From NCBI RefSeq assembly GCF_015352955.1, contig NZ_JACYOX010000015.1, forward strand, positions 1 to 64,000: 64,000 bases of DNA. Reading direction: 5' to 3'. Numbering within the stretch: position 1 is the stretch's first letter; each line of letters starts with the position of its first letter. Made by a program: the position numbers and the translations under genes. Below the pieces are notes generated by a model, which did no database searches, was not told the DNA's origin, and saw only the letters and a program-made list of their open reading frames with translations. This DNA comes from Noviherbaspirillum soli (lineage in GTDB: Bacteria > Pseudomonadota > Gammaproteobacteria > Burkholderiales > Burkholderiaceae_D). Positions 1 to 9,011 of this stretch are shown here, piece after piece.

Positions 1-947
<947 letters not shown>

Positions 948-999
948 CCCGCCCCCGCCGGCGGTGCGTGCCGCCGGCTGATACTTGCGAAGTGCGTCC

Positions 1000-1350
1000 A
1001 TGCGTCTGATTCTGTTTAGTCTTGCGGCCTTGCTCATCCTGGTTCAGTTTCCGCTCTGGTTGGGCAAGGGCGGATGGCTCAGGGTTTGGGACCTGGACCA
1101 GCAGGTGTTCGCCGCGCAAAGGAAGAATGACGAACTGCGGGCACGCAACGGCAAGCTTGCTTCGGAAGTGCAGGACCTGAAGGAGGGCACCGGCGCGGTC
1201 GAGGAGAGGGCGCGTTATGAACTCGGCATGATCAAGGAAAACGAGATCTTCGTGCAGATCCTTGATCCGAACACCAGCCCGCCGCTGCAGGAAGTGGCGG
1301 CGCCGGTGAAGCCGGTGAAGAAACCGCCGCCGCGCAAGAAGCAGCAGTAA
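1000..1350 (+). CDS. ftsB: Cell division protein FtsB
   Basis: FtsB is a bitopic inner-membrane protein that forms the FtsQLB divisome subcomplex, which signals septal peptidoglycan synthesis. The 116-residue protein has a short cytoplasmic start, one membrane segment at about residues 3-20 ([15 protein letters not shown]), and a periplasmic coiled coil at about 28-65 rich in Asp/Glu/Lys/Leu ([20 protein letters not shown]). The conserved region [17 protein letters not shown] near 70-86 matches the family. A Pro/Lys-rich tail ends the protein. I chose the ATG at 1000, which places the membrane helix at the N-terminus; an in-frame TTG at 985 would add five residues. The gene follows eno and is closed by an intrinsic terminator. 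Confidence 0.95.
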   Translation: MRLILFSLAALLILVQFPLWLGKGGWLRVWDLDQQVFAAQRKNDELRARNGKLASEVQDLKEGTGAVEERARYELGMIKENEIFVQILDPNTSPPLQEVAAPVKPVKKPPPRKKQQ

Positions 1351-1380
1351 AAAAAGCGCCATCAAGCATGGCGCCTTTTA
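1351..1380 (+). terminator. Intrinsic terminator after ftsB
   Basis: A 7-bp stem GCGCCAT (1356-1362) pairs with ATGGCGC (1368-1374) around a 5-base loop and is followed by CTTTTA. It directly abuts the ftsB stop codon. Confidence 0.85.
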
Positions 1381-1408
1381 TCTGGATCAAGCACCCTGTC
1401 CAACCCTC

Positions 1409-1652
1409 GTAGGGCGGAATACCCCGCAGGGGCATTCCGCAGACCGTCGATCACGGCAGAACTCCGCATTCCCTTGTCGTTCCACGGCCCGCGGTGCAAT
1501 GCCCTTCGGGTATTGCACCCTACAACGTCTACGGTTGCGTAGGGCGGAATAACCCCGCAGGGGCATTCCGCGGATTGTCAATCACGGCAAGCTCGGCATT
1601 CCCTTATCGTCTCACCGCCCACTGTGGATACCCTCCGGCTATTGCACCCTGC
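1409..1652. repeat. Two tandem REP-doublet (REPIN-like) elements
   Basis: Two units of about 115 bases (1409-1523 and 1539-1652) share one layout. Each opens with GTAGGGCGGAAT and a palindrome reading GGAAT...CCCCGCAGGGG...ATTCC (1409-1440 and 1539-1571). A spacer containing ATCACGGCA and CATTCCCTT follows. Each unit closes with a second palindrome built on TGCAAT...ATTGCACCC (1493-1523; the copy at 1620-1652 is degenerate). The outer ends GTAGGG and CCCTAC are inverted relative to each other. This is the architecture of paired REP sequences that RAYT-type transposases mobilise. No coding gene is credible here; the 296 bases between the ftsB terminator and hslO consist almost wholly of this repeat. 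Confidence 0.75.
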
Positions 1653-1676
1653 GATGAGCACGAAAACGCCGCCTTT

Positions 1677-2606
1677 TCAATGCCGGCTCGGCCCTGGCGT
1701 TTGCAGTGCATCCACGGTCGACTCGGCCGCAAACAGCTGCGCGCAATCGACCTTGTCGAAGTCATAATGCTGCCCGCAGAAGTCACAGTCGATGGCCAGA
1801 TGGCCGACCTCTGCAATCGCCGCCTCGACTTCCTCCTGGCCCAGCATCTTCAGCATGTTGCCCACCCGTTCCCGGTTGCAGGTGCAGTGAAAGGCCGGGC
1901 TCAGCGGATCGAATACCCGTATCGTCTCTTCCCAGAACAGCCGCCGCATCACCGTCTGGATATCGGTGCTCAGCAGTTCGTCCGGACGCAGCGTCGAGGC
2001 CAGCATCACCGTGCGGTCCCAGGCTTCCAGCGCATCGTCGGACGAAGGCGCGCCCACGCCGCCCTGTGTCGGCAGCTTCTGCAGCAGCAGGCCGCGCGAC
2101 ACCTGGTCGTCGGCCGCCAGCCACATCCTGGTGTCGAGCTGCTCGGAACGCATCATGTAGTTCTCGATGATCACCGCCACCGAGCCGCCGTCCAGCGGCA
2201 CGATGCCCTGGTAGGGCTGCTGGCCGGGCAACTTGTCCTTGGGGTCGAGCGTGATGGCGAAGCGGCCGTTGCCGTTACGGTTGACCAGTTCGGTCAGCGT
2301 GATGTCGTCCGCCACCACCGCATCCGGCGCCAGCTTGGCGGTGGCGCGCATCTTCAGCTCGGCATCGCATTCCACCACCAGCAGATGCAGCGGGCCGTCG
2401 CCATGGATCTGCATCACCAGCGCGCCATTGAACTTCAGGTTGGCAGACAGCAGCGCCGCGGCTGCCAGCATCTCGCCCAGCAGCGCGCGCACCGGGCGCG
2501 GATAGTCGCGCCGGGAAAGGATCTCGCGCCAGGTGTCGGAAAGCTCCACCAGCTCGCCGCGCACAGGCGTGTCTTCAAACATGAATTTCTGCAGGGTATC
2601 TGTCAT
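1677..2606 (-). CDS. hslO: Hsp33 redox-regulated molecular chaperone
   Basis: Hsp33 is a cytoplasmic holdase activated by oxidation and unfolding; four cysteines bind zinc in the reduced, inactive state. The 309-residue protein has the expected length and both zinc motifs: C-x-C at residues 241/243 (CTCNRERV) and C-x2-C at 274/277 (CDFCGQHY). The N-terminal substrate-binding domain carries LLGEMLAAAALLSANLKF near 42-59. It is translated with the upstream carbonic-anhydrase-like gene: that gene's TGA and this ATG share one base (TGATG at 2604-2608). The shared transcription suggests a stress-linked two-gene operon, which is inference. Confidence 0.97.
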   Translation of the reverse strand: MTDTLQKFMFEDTPVRGELVELSDTWREILSRRDYPRPVRALLGEMLAAAALLSANLKFNGALVMQIHGDGPLHLLVVECDAELKMRATAKLAPDAVVADDITLTELVNRNGNGRFAITLDPKDKLPGQQPYQGIVPLDGGSVAVIIENYMMRSEQLDTRMWLAADDQVSRGLLLQKLPTQGGVGAPSSDDALEAWDRTVMLASTLRPDELLSTDIQTVMRRLFWEETIRVFDPLSPAFHCTCNRERVGNMLKMLGQEEVEAAIAEVGHLAIDCDFCGQHYDFDKVDCAQLFAAESTVDALQTPGPSRH

Positions 2607-3130
2607 CAGTCGATTCGCTTCAGGCTAGTCTTGAAGTCCTGCGCTCGCTGTACATAACCGGCGCTGGGGCGTTGAAGGCCGGCGACTTCCTCGTCCGAAA
2701 GTATCCGCGCCACTTTGGCAGGCGAACCGATGATGAGCGCATTGTCCGGAAACTCCTTGTTTTCCGTGACCAGCGCACCGGCGCCAACCAGGCAATTGCG
2801 GCCTATCTTCGCGTTATTCAAGACCACCGCCTGAATCCCGATCAGCGTGTTGTCGCCGATGGTGCAGCCATGCAGCATTGCCTGATGGCCGACGGTTACG
2901 CCGCGTCCCAGCGTCAGCAGAAAGCCGGGATCGGTATGCAGCACCGCCGATTCCTGGATGTTGCTGTTCTCGCCGATGGTGATCTGGTCGTTGTCGCCAC
3001 GAATCGTGACATTGGACCAGACGCTGGTGTGCGCCTCCAGCTTGACCCGCCCGATCACGGTCGCGGTTTCCGCTACGTAAGCGGTCGGATGAACGTCAGG
3101 GACGAGGTCGCCCAATTGGTAAATGGCCAT
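2606..3130 (-). CDS. Gamma-class carbonic anhydrase family protein
   Basis: This 174-residue protein is a left-handed beta-helix (hexapeptide repeat) protein of the gamma carbonic anhydrase/YrdA/PaaY family. The repeat signature is visible between about residues 20 and 125 (VIGRVK, VTIRGD, ITIGENSNI, NTLIGIQAVV, NCLVGAGAL). Histidines 65 (SAVLHTDPG), 82 and 87 (VGHQAMLHGC) sit where the three zinc ligands of the family lie, so it should bind metal at the trimer interface. Whether it hydrates CO2 or acts as a thioesterase-like accessory, as reported for PaaY, cannot be told from sequence. It is the first gene of a pair with hslO and overlaps its start codon by one base. Confidence 0.92.
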   Translation of the reverse strand: MAIYQLGDLVPDVHPTAYVAETATVIGRVKLEAHTSVWSNVTIRGDNDQITIGENSNIQESAVLHTDPGFLLTLGRGVTVGHQAMLHGCTIGDNTLIGIQAVVLNNAKIGRNCLVGAGALVTENKEFPDNALIIGSPAKVARILSDEEVAGLQRPSAGYVQRAQDFKTSLKRID

Positions 3131-3184
3131 GAATTTTTCGTAGAATGGAAGGTTTTTGACGAGCCGTATTTTACCGCCGCCTCC

Positions 3185-4009
3185 ATGAATTCACCGACCA
3201 CCGAACAAGCCATCAACGAGGAATTGCGCGCCGCTGCCCTGCACTGGCTGCTCGAAGCCGATCCGGCCAGCAAGGTAGCGGGCGTCACTGCATTGCGCCA
3301 GCGCTGGCTGCAGGGAACTGTGCGCCTTGCGTCCGAGCTTGAACTGGCCGCGCCGCCCGGCGTGCCGGGCCGGCCGGCCCGGCCGCAACTGGTGCCGCCG
3401 CTTTCAGTGCAGCGGCGCTCGATGCGCACGGTGGAGGGCAGGGCGGCACTGCTGCATGCGCTGGCGCATATCGAGTTCAATGCGATCAACCTGGCGCTGG
3501 ACGCCATCTGGCGCTACGCCGGCATGCCGGCCGATTACTACGCCGACTGGCTGCAGGTGGCGGCCGAGGAGGCGCATCACTTCTCGCTGCTGTCGGCGCA
3601 CCTGGCCACGCAGGGCCATGCCTACGGCGACTTCAGCGCACACAACAGCCTGTGGGACATGGCCGAGAAGACCGCCGGCGATGTGCTGGCCCGCATGGCG
3701 CTGGTCCCGCGCACGCTTGAAGCCCGCGGGCTGGATGCGTCGCCGCCGGTGCGGGCCAAGCTGGCCCAGGCCGGCGACCTGGAAGCGGCCGCCATCCTCG
3801 ACATCATCCTGCGCGACGAAATCGGCCATGTGGCCATCGGCAACCGCTGGTACGGCCACCTGTGCCGCGCGCGCGGGCTGGAGCCGGTGGCGACCTACGC
3901 CGAGCTTGCCAGCCGCTACAAGGCGCCGCCGCTGCGCGGGCCGTTCAACATGGAAGCGCGCCGCGCCGCCGGATTTTCCGAGTTGGAGCTTGCGCAATTG
4001 GGCTGCTGA
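3185..4009 (+). CDS. DUF455 ferritin-like domain protein
   Basis: A 274-residue protein of the DUF455 ferritin-like family, whose function is not established. A four-helix di-metal carboxylate site is suggested by conserved Glu/His pairs: HALAHIEFNA (H95, E97), AAEEAHHFSLL (E128/E129, H132) and RDEIGHVAIG (E212, H215). A Pro-rich linker near residues 57-72 separates a short N-terminal helical part from the metal domain. The ATG at 3185 begins MNSPTTEQ; the frame stays open upstream to about 2672 but that stretch is antisense to the carbonic anhydrase gene. It is divergent from that gene. By analogy with MiaE-like ferritin folds it may be an oxidase or hydroxylase; that is inference. Confidence 0.85.
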   Translation: MNSPTTEQAINEELRAAALHWLLEADPASKVAGVTALRQRWLQGTVRLASELELAAPPGVPGRPARPQLVPPLSVQRRSMRTVEGRAALLHALAHIEFNAINLALDAIWRYAGMPADYYADWLQVAAEEAHHFSLLSAHLATQGHAYGDFSAHNSLWDMAEKTAGDVLARMALVPRTLEARGLDASPPVRAKLAQAGDLEAAAILDIILRDEIGHVAIGNRWYGHLCRARGLEPVATYAELASRYKAPPLRGPFNMEARRAAGFSELELAQLGC

Positions 4010-4083
4010 TAGCGGATTGCGGGCTGCGGCGGCAACGCTACACTGCAATGTACAGATCAACGCACAAACATCGGGAGTTCGAC

Positions 4084-4338
4084 ATGAAAACACCAGTTAC
4101 CTCGGCGATCGCGCTGGGCATGCTGCTGGCCGCGCTGGCGGGCTGCCAGCGCAACGATACGGCGCGCACCGAAGGGCCGGCCGAGCAGGTAGGCCAGAAG
4201 ATCGACCAGGCCGCGGTCAAGGCCACCGAAGGCATCAACAAGCTGGCCGAGAAAGCCGGCGCCGGCATGGAAAAGGCGGGCGAGAACATTCGCAAGGAGG
4301 CCGAACAGGCCCAGGCCAAGAACGGCGAGAAGAAGTAG
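4084..4338 (+). CDS. Small amphipathic lipoprotein
   Basis: An 84-residue predicted lipoprotein. The signal peptide MKTPVTSAIALGMLLAALAG ends in a lipobox with Cys21 as the lipidated residue. The mature part is a single charged amphipathic helix with repeating AEKAGAGMEKAGENI-type units, no aromatic residue and a basic end (KNGEKK). Asp/Arg follow Cys21 only after QRN, so the outer membrane is the likely destination. Similar short helical lipoproteins are common in Oxalobacteraceae, but I do not recognise a characterised family. The upstream hexamer TACACT near 4038 could be a -10 element. Function unknown. Confidence 0.8.
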   Translation: MKTPVTSAIALGMLLAALAGCQRNDTARTEGPAEQVGQKIDQAAVKATEGINKLAEKAGAGMEKAGENIRKEAEQAQAKNGEKK

Positions 4339-4374
4339 TCCCCGCCGCGCCGGCTGGTTCCAGGGAACGGAACT

Positions 4375-6060
4375 TCAGCCCGCCGGCGTCGCCTGCTGCG
4401 CTTCCCGCTCGCGCAGTACCCTGCGCTGCACCTTGCCTGTGGTGGTCATGGGCAGCGCATCGAGGAACTCGATTTCCTTCGGGTATTCGTAGGGCGCAAG
4501 CTTGCCCCGCACATGTTCCTGCAGTTCCGCCACGAGGCGCTGGCGGGCGGCCTCGTCGGCAATGCCCGCATTCTCGGCCAGCACGATGAACGCCTTGACG
4601 ATATTGCCGCGCTCCGGGTCCGGCTTGGGCACCACCGCCGCATTCCCCACCGCCGGATGCTTGACCAGGCAGTTCTCGATTTCCGATGGGCCGATGCGGT
4701 AGCCGGCGGCCTTGAACATGTCGTCCGCCCGTCCCTGGTACCACAGATAACCATCGGCATCGCTGCTGGCCAGATCGCCGGTGCGGCACCAGTCGCCGCT
4801 GTACTTTGCCGCGGTCGCCTGCGGATTATTCCAGTAGCCGAGGAAGAACACCGGGTCGGGATGGCCATGGATGTCGGTGCGGTGCAGCGCCACTTCGCCC
4901 ACCACGCCGGGCGCCACCGGATTGCCGTCGTCGTCGATCACCGCCACCCGGTGGCCGGGGTAGGGCCGGCCCATGCTGCCCGGCCGCGCCGGCCAGCGAC
5001 CGGCGCTGTTGCCGACGATGTAGTTCATCTCGGTCTGGCCGAACATTTCATTGACGGTCACGCCCAGCGCATCCTGCACCCAGTGGAAGACCGCGTCGCC
5101 CACCGCTTCGCCGGCGCTCATGATGGCGCGCAGCCGCAGCCGGAAATGCTCGCGCGGCGCCGGGATCGCCTTCATCATCATCTTCAGCGCAGTGGGGAAC
5201 AGGAAGGTGTTGGTGACGCCGTATTTCTCCATCAGGCGGAAGGCCGTTTCCGCCGAGAAGCGGCCGCGGTAGCCGACGATGGGCATGCCGAAATACAGCG
5301 ATGGCAGCAGGGCGTCCATCAGGCCGCCGGTCCAGGCCCAGTCGGCCGGCGACCAGAACACGTCGCCCTGCTGCGGAAACCAGTTCTGCGAGGCGACGAA
5401 GCCGGTCAGGTTGCCCAGCAGGGCCGATTGCGGCAGCAAGGCTCCCTTGGGCGCGCCGGTGGTGCCGCTGGTATAGATCAGGATGGCCGGATCGTGTGCG
5501 CCGGTCGCCACCGCTTCCAGATTGCCGTCCGAGTCCGCCAGTTCCGATGCCCAGTCCAGTTCGCTGTCGCACTGTATGCCGAGCAGCCGCCTGAGCGCCG
5601 GGCAGTCGCGGCGCACCTCGTTCATCGCCGCAATCGCTGCCTGGTCGACGATGGCCATCGTAGCGGCGCTGTCCTGCAGCCGGTAAGCCAGCGCTTCCGG
5701 GCCGAACAGGATGGACAGCGGCATCGCGACCGCGCCGATCAGATGGCAGGCAATATGCGCCACGGCGGTTTCCGGGCGCTGCGGCAGCACGATGGCGACC
5801 CGGTCGCCGCGGGTCAGGCCATGCCGGAGCATGACCTGCGCCAGGCGTTTGGCATCGCGCAGCAGGTCGGCGTAGCTCAGGCGCGCGGCATTGCCGGCAT
5901 CATCCTCGTAATGGATGGCGATGCGCTGCCGATCGCCTGCCCAGCGGATGCAGCACAGCTGCGCGATGTTGAAGTCGGGCGGCACGTGCCAGTGAAAGCC
6001 CTGGTAGAGCGTGTCATAGTCGTCGGTCGCGGGCGCAGCGTTGTTGCTGGCGGATATCAT
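4375..6060 (-). CDS. Acyl-CoA synthetase (AMP-binding, acetyl-CoA synthetase-like)
   Basis: A 561-residue member of the ANL adenylating superfamily, expected to activate a short- or medium-chain carboxylate to its CoA thioester through an acyl-AMP. Motifs are in the usual order: the phosphate loop YTSGTTGAPKG at about 196-206, the A5 motif MFGQTEMNYIVGN near 325-340, the A8 hinge region RADDMFKAAGYRIGPSEIE near 440-460 and the A10 lysine in TTTGKVQRRVLRE near the C-terminus. I chose the ATG at 6058-6060 (MISASNNAAP); the frame continues upstream but there it is antisense to the divergent hydrolase gene. The substrate is unknown. A TetR-type palindrome lies 22-33 bases upstream of the start. 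Confidence 0.92.
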   Translation of the reverse strand: MISASNNAAPATDDYDTLYQGFHWHVPPDFNIAQLCCIRWAGDRQRIAIHYEDDAGNAARLSYADLLRDAKRLAQVMLRHGLTRGDRVAIVLPQRPETAVAHIACHLIGAVAMPLSILFGPEALAYRLQDSAATMAIVDQAAIAAMNEVRRDCPALRRLLGIQCDSELDWASELADSDGNLEAVATGAHDPAILIYTSGTTGAPKGALLPQSALLGNLTGFVASQNWFPQQGDVFWSPADWAWTGGLMDALLPSLYFGMPIVGYRGRFSAETAFRLMEKYGVTNTFLFPTALKMMMKAIPAPREHFRLRLRAIMSAGEAVGDAVFHWVQDALGVTVNEMFGQTEMNYIVGNSAGRWPARPGSMGRPYPGHRVAVIDDDGNPVAPGVVGEVALHRTDIHGHPDPVFFLGYWNNPQATAAKYSGDWCRTGDLASSDADGYLWYQGRADDMFKAAGYRIGPSEIENCLVKHPAVGNAAVVPKPDPERGNIVKAFIVLAENAGIADEAARQRLVAELQEHVRGKLAPYEYPKEIEFLDALPMTTTGKVQRRVLREREAQQATPAG

Positions 6061-6081
6061 GCTGTCTCCATTATAATTATC

Positions 6082-6093
6082 GAACGATCGTTC
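6082..6093. promoter_or_regulatory. Perfect palindrome between divergent genes, TetR-type operator candidate
   Basis: GAACGATCGTTC is a perfect 12-bp palindrome in an AT-rich context (TATAATTAT directly before it), between the acyl-CoA synthetase (minus) and the alpha/beta hydrolase (plus). Palindromes of the GAACG...CGTTC type are typical TetR/AcrR-family operators. No TetR gene lies in the window, so the regulator would act in trans. Confidence 0.55.
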
Positions 6094-6186
6094 TTTTTGA
6101 GCTGCTTTTCGGCAAGGTTGGCAGAAGAGCGACCGTATTATCGCTTGGCGCCTCTTTCCCCACCAGACACCAGACACAAGTTCACC

Positions 6187-7062
6187 ATGAAACCATCCCG
6201 CTCCGAATTCCTGACCATCCGCCGCCTGCGCTACCACGTCCGGCACTGGGGCGACGCCGGCGCGCCCAAGCTGTTCATGGTGCACGGCTGGATGGACGTG
6301 TCCGCCTCGTTCCAGTTCATGGTCGACTGCCTGAAAAAGGACTGGCATGTGATCGCCCCTGACTGGCGCGGCTTCGGGCTGACCGAGTCGGCCCATTCCG
6401 ACACCTACTGGTTCAACGATTACCTGGGCGACCTGGACGCAATACTCGACCACTATGCGCCGAACGAAGCGATCAACCTGCTCGGCCACAGCATGGGCGG
6501 CAACGTGGTGACGACCTATGCCGGCGTGCGGCCGCAGCGGATTGCGCGGCTGATCAACCTCGAAGGCGTGGGCATGCCGACCAGCCGCCCGGAACAGGCG
6601 CCGCGTCGCATCGAAAAATGGCTCAATGAATTGCGCACGCCGCCGGCGATGCGGTCCTATGGCTCCCAGGCCGAGGTCGCGGCGCGGCTGCAGAAAACCA
6701 ATCCGCGCCTCTCCGACGAGCGCGCCGCCTTCCTGTCGGGCCACTGGGCGCGTGAAACCGCGCCAGGCGTCTGGGAAATCCTGGGCGATCCGGCCCACAA
6801 GGGAATCAGCCCGCTGCTGTACCAGCGCGACGAAACCATGGCCTGCTGGGCGCGCATCGAAGCGCCCACGCTGTACATGGAAGCCAGCGATACCGACCTC
6901 TGGCGCTGGATGGGCGCGCGGGAAGAGGCCAGGCTTGAAATCGACCGCCGCATCGCCACCATACCGAAGGTGACTTCCCGCATGATAGAAAACGCCGGCC
7001 ACATGCTGCATCATGACCAGCCCGAGATCCTGGCCGACATCATTGAAGGCTTTCTGGCTTAG
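6187..7062 (+). CDS. Alpha/beta-fold hydrolase
   Basis: A 291-residue alpha/beta hydrolase. The nucleophile elbow G-H-S-M-G-G places Ser102 as nucleophile, HGW at residues 33-35 forms the oxyanion region, and the catalytic histidine is likely in NAGHMLHHDQP near the C-terminus. The cap region between about 130 and 215 is helical. The ATG at 6187 follows a purine-poor leader (no strong ribosome binding site). It is divergent from the acyl-CoA synthetase and shares its operator-like palindrome, so the two may act on related acyl substrates, for example as esterase or thioesterase and ligase. Substrate not determinable. Confidence 0.9.
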   Translation: MKPSRSEFLTIRRLRYHVRHWGDAGAPKLFMVHGWMDVSASFQFMVDCLKKDWHVIAPDWRGFGLTESAHSDTYWFNDYLGDLDAILDHYAPNEAINLLGHSMGGNVVTTYAGVRPQRIARLINLEGVGMPTSRPEQAPRRIEKWLNELRTPPAMRSYGSQAEVAARLQKTNPRLSDERAAFLSGHWARETAPGVWEILGDPAHKGISPLLYQRDETMACWARIEAPTLYMEASDTDLWRWMGAREEARLEIDRRIATIPKVTSRMIENAGHMLHHDQPEILADIIEGFLA

Positions 7063-7106
7063 AGCAATAACAAGCTCCTGTGCCAGCGGCCGCGCAACCG
7101 CCAGCG

Positions 7107-7112
7107 TACAAT
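7107..7112 (+). promoter_or_regulatory. -10 element for the PHP gene
   Basis: TACAAT followed by CATGCC, 36 bases before the ATG. No good -35 hexamer is visible 17 bases upstream. Confidence 0.4.
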
Positions 7113-7148
7113 CATGCCTTCCCAAGCAGAACCTGGTCCCGATACCGC

Positions 7149-7985
7149 ATGCGCAACTTTGATCTTCACTGTCATTCCAATGTGTCCGACGGCGTACTCG
7201 CGCCCGCGTCGCTGGCGGCGCGCGCCAAGGCGCACGGCGTCGATGTCTGGGCGCTGACGGACCACGACGAGGTCGGCGGCATCGCCGAAGCGCGCGTCGC
7301 CGCCGCATCGCTGGGCCTGCCTTTCGTGCCCGGCGTGGAAATCTCCATCACCTGGGCCGGCCAGACGGTGCATATCGTCGGCCTGCATGTGGATGAGCGC
7401 AACCCGGTGCTGCTGGCCGGCCTGGCCCGCACCCGCTCGGGCCGCGAGCTGCGCGCCCGCGAAATGGCCGAGCAGCTGGCTGTGGCCGGCATACCTGCTG
7501 CCTATGAGGGCGCGCTGGCCTATGCCGGCAACCCGGACCTGATTTCCCGCACCCATTTTGCGCGTTACATCATCGACCGCGGCATCTGCCGCGACGTGCC
7601 GTCGGTGTTCCGCAATTACCTGATCGAAGGCAAGCCCGGTTACGTGCCGCATCGCTGGGCCACGCTGCAGCAGTCGGTCGAATGGATCAGGGCGGCCGGC
7701 GGCACCGCCGTGATCGCCCATCCCGGCCGCTACAATTTCGATCCGATGGCCTACGATGCGTTGTTCTCCGAGTTCAGGGACCTGGGCGGCACCGCCATCG
7801 AGGTCATCACCGGCAGCCACACGCCCGACCAGTACGACGAATATGCCAGGGTCGCGCAGCGCTACGGCTTCCTGGCCTCGCGCGGCTCGGACTTCCATGG
7901 CCCGGGCGAGTCGCGCGTCGACCTTGGCGCGCTGCCGCCGCTGCCATCCAGCGTCACACCGGTCTGGCACGACTGGGTTATCTGA
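7149..7985 (+). CDS. PHP-domain phosphoesterase (RNase AM/TrpH-like)
   Basis: A 278-residue polymerase-and-histidinol-phosphatase (PHP) domain protein of the TrpH/YciV (RNase AM) family, a metal-dependent 5'-to-3' exonuclease and nucleotide phosphatase in characterised members. Metal-binding motifs are all present: DLHCHSNVSDG at residues 5-15, LTDHDEVGG near 37-45, the insert-bearing middle, VIAHPGRYN near 190-200 and SRGSDFHGPGESR near 245. The ATG at 7149 starts MRNFDLHCHS, which puts the first metal motif right at the N-terminus as in homologues. In related genomes it sits with yciO, an M50 protease and trpS; here htpX is placed between it and yciO. Confidence 0.93.
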   Translation: MRNFDLHCHSNVSDGVLAPASLAARAKAHGVDVWALTDHDEVGGIAEARVAAASLGLPFVPGVEISITWAGQTVHIVGLHVDERNPVLLAGLARTRSGRELRAREMAEQLAVAGIPAAYEGALAYAGNPDLISRTHFARYIIDRGICRDVPSVFRNYLIEGKPGYVPHRWATLQQSVEWIRAAGGTAVIAHPGRYNFDPMAYDALFSEFRDLGGTAIEVITGSHTPDQYDEYARVAQRYGFLASRGSDFHGPGESRVDLGALPPLPSSVTPVWHDWVI

Positions 7986-8006
7986 AGTTGGCTGAAGTTG
8001 GGTTCC

Positions 8007-8044
8007 GGCCGGGCGCCGGCTCTTGAAGAGCCCGGCGCCCGGCC
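8007..8044 (+). other. Long GC-rich inverted repeat between PHP gene and htpX
   Basis: GGCCGGGCGCCGG-CTC (8007-8023) pairs with GAG-CCCGGCGCCCGGCC (8028-8044) with one bulged C, giving about 16 base pairs around a tiny loop. No T-run follows on either strand, so it is not a standard terminator. It ends 35 bases upstream of the htpX start. Confidence 0.7.
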
Positions 8045-8078
8045 GCATATGCAGGGCGTTCAAAGGGGAGACCAAGCA

Positions 8079-8951
8079 ATGAAACGAATTTTCCTGTTTT
8101 TGGCGACGAACATCGCGGTGCTCGTCGTGCTGTCCGTGGTGCTGTCGCTGCTGGGCGTGAACCGCTTCCTGACCGGCTCCGGGCTCAACCTGCCGATGCT
8201 GCTGGTGTTCTCGGCAGTGGTGGGCTTCACGGGTTCCATCATCTCGCTGCTGATCAGCAAACCCATGGCGAAATGGTCGACCGGCGCCCAGGTGATCGAT
8301 GCGCCCGCCAATTCCACCGAGCTGTGGCTGCTCGACACGGTGCAGAAGCTGTCCGACCGGGCCGGCATCCGCATGCCCGAAGTCGCGGTCTACGAAGGCG
8401 AGCCGAATGCCTTCGCCACGGGCGCCTTCAAGAACTCGGCGCTGGTCGCCGTCTCCACCGGCCTGCTGCAGGGCATGACGCGCGACGAGGTCGAGGCCGT
8501 GCTGGGCCACGAGATTGCGCACATCGCCAACGGCGACATGGTGACCATGACGCTGGTGCAGGGGGTGGTCAACACCTTCGTGGTGTTCCTGTCGCGCGTG
8601 GTCGGTTACGTGGTCGACCGTGCGATCTCGCGCGACAACAACAGCGGCCCCGGTATCGGCTACATGGTCACGGTGATGGTGTGCCAGATCGTGTTCGGCA
8701 TTGCCGCGTCGATGATCGTGGCCTGGTTCTCGCGCCATCGCGAGTTCCGCGCCGACGCCGGCTCGGCACAGCTGCTGGGCAGCCCGCAGCCGATGGTCAA
8801 GGCATTGGCCCGCCTCGGCGGCGTCGAGCCCAGCCACCTGCCGGAATCGGTTGCCACGCTGGGCATCCATGACAAGCCCGGTTTCCTCGACCTGTTCTCG
8901 ACCCATCCGCCGATCGAGCAGCGCATCGCCGCGCTGCGCGGGATGCGCTGA
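8079..8951 (+). CDS. htpX: Membrane protease HtpX
   Basis: HtpX is an inner-membrane zinc metalloprotease (M48) that degrades misfolded membrane proteins alongside FtsH. The 290-residue protein has two N-terminal membrane helices (about 4-25 and 37-60), the zinc motif HEIAH at 144-148 followed by NGDM, two further hydrophobic segments near 160-180 and 190-215, and the third-ligand region [13 protein letters not shown] near 222-234. A strong ribosome binding site, GGGGAG, lies 8 bases before the ATG at 8079. It has its own terminator downstream. Regulation by envelope stress is known in E. coli; no matching operator is obvious here. Confidence 0.97.
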   Translation: MKRIFLFLATNIAVLVVLSVVLSLLGVNRFLTGSGLNLPMLLVFSAVVGFTGSIISLLISKPMAKWSTGAQVIDAPANSTELWLLDTVQKLSDRAGIRMPEVAVYEGEPNAFATGAFKNSALVAVSTGLLQGMTRDEVEAVLGHEIAHIANGDMVTMTLVQGVVNTFVVFLSRVVGYVVDRAISRDNNSGPGIGYMVTVMVCQIVFGIAASMIVAWFSRHREFRADAGSAQLLGSPQPMVKALARLGGVEPSHLPESVATLGIHDKPGFLDLFSTHPPIEQRIAALRGMR

Positions 8952-8980
8952 GTCGGCAGTCATTTTCATTCCAGGAGGGC

Positions 8981-9006
8981 GGCGGCGTGAAGCTTCCGCC
9001 TTTTTT
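8981..9006 (+). terminator. Intrinsic terminator after htpX
   Basis: GGCGG (8981-8985) pairs with CCGCC (8996-9000), with an AAGCTT-containing loop, followed by TTTTTT. It lies just before the yciO start codon. Confidence 0.7.
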
Positions 9007-9011
9007 ATTCG

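Noticed and set aside
1494-2657. Plus-strand open frame of 387 codons over the repeat and hslO
   Set aside because: Mostly antisense to hslO, and its start lies inside the REP-type palindromes.
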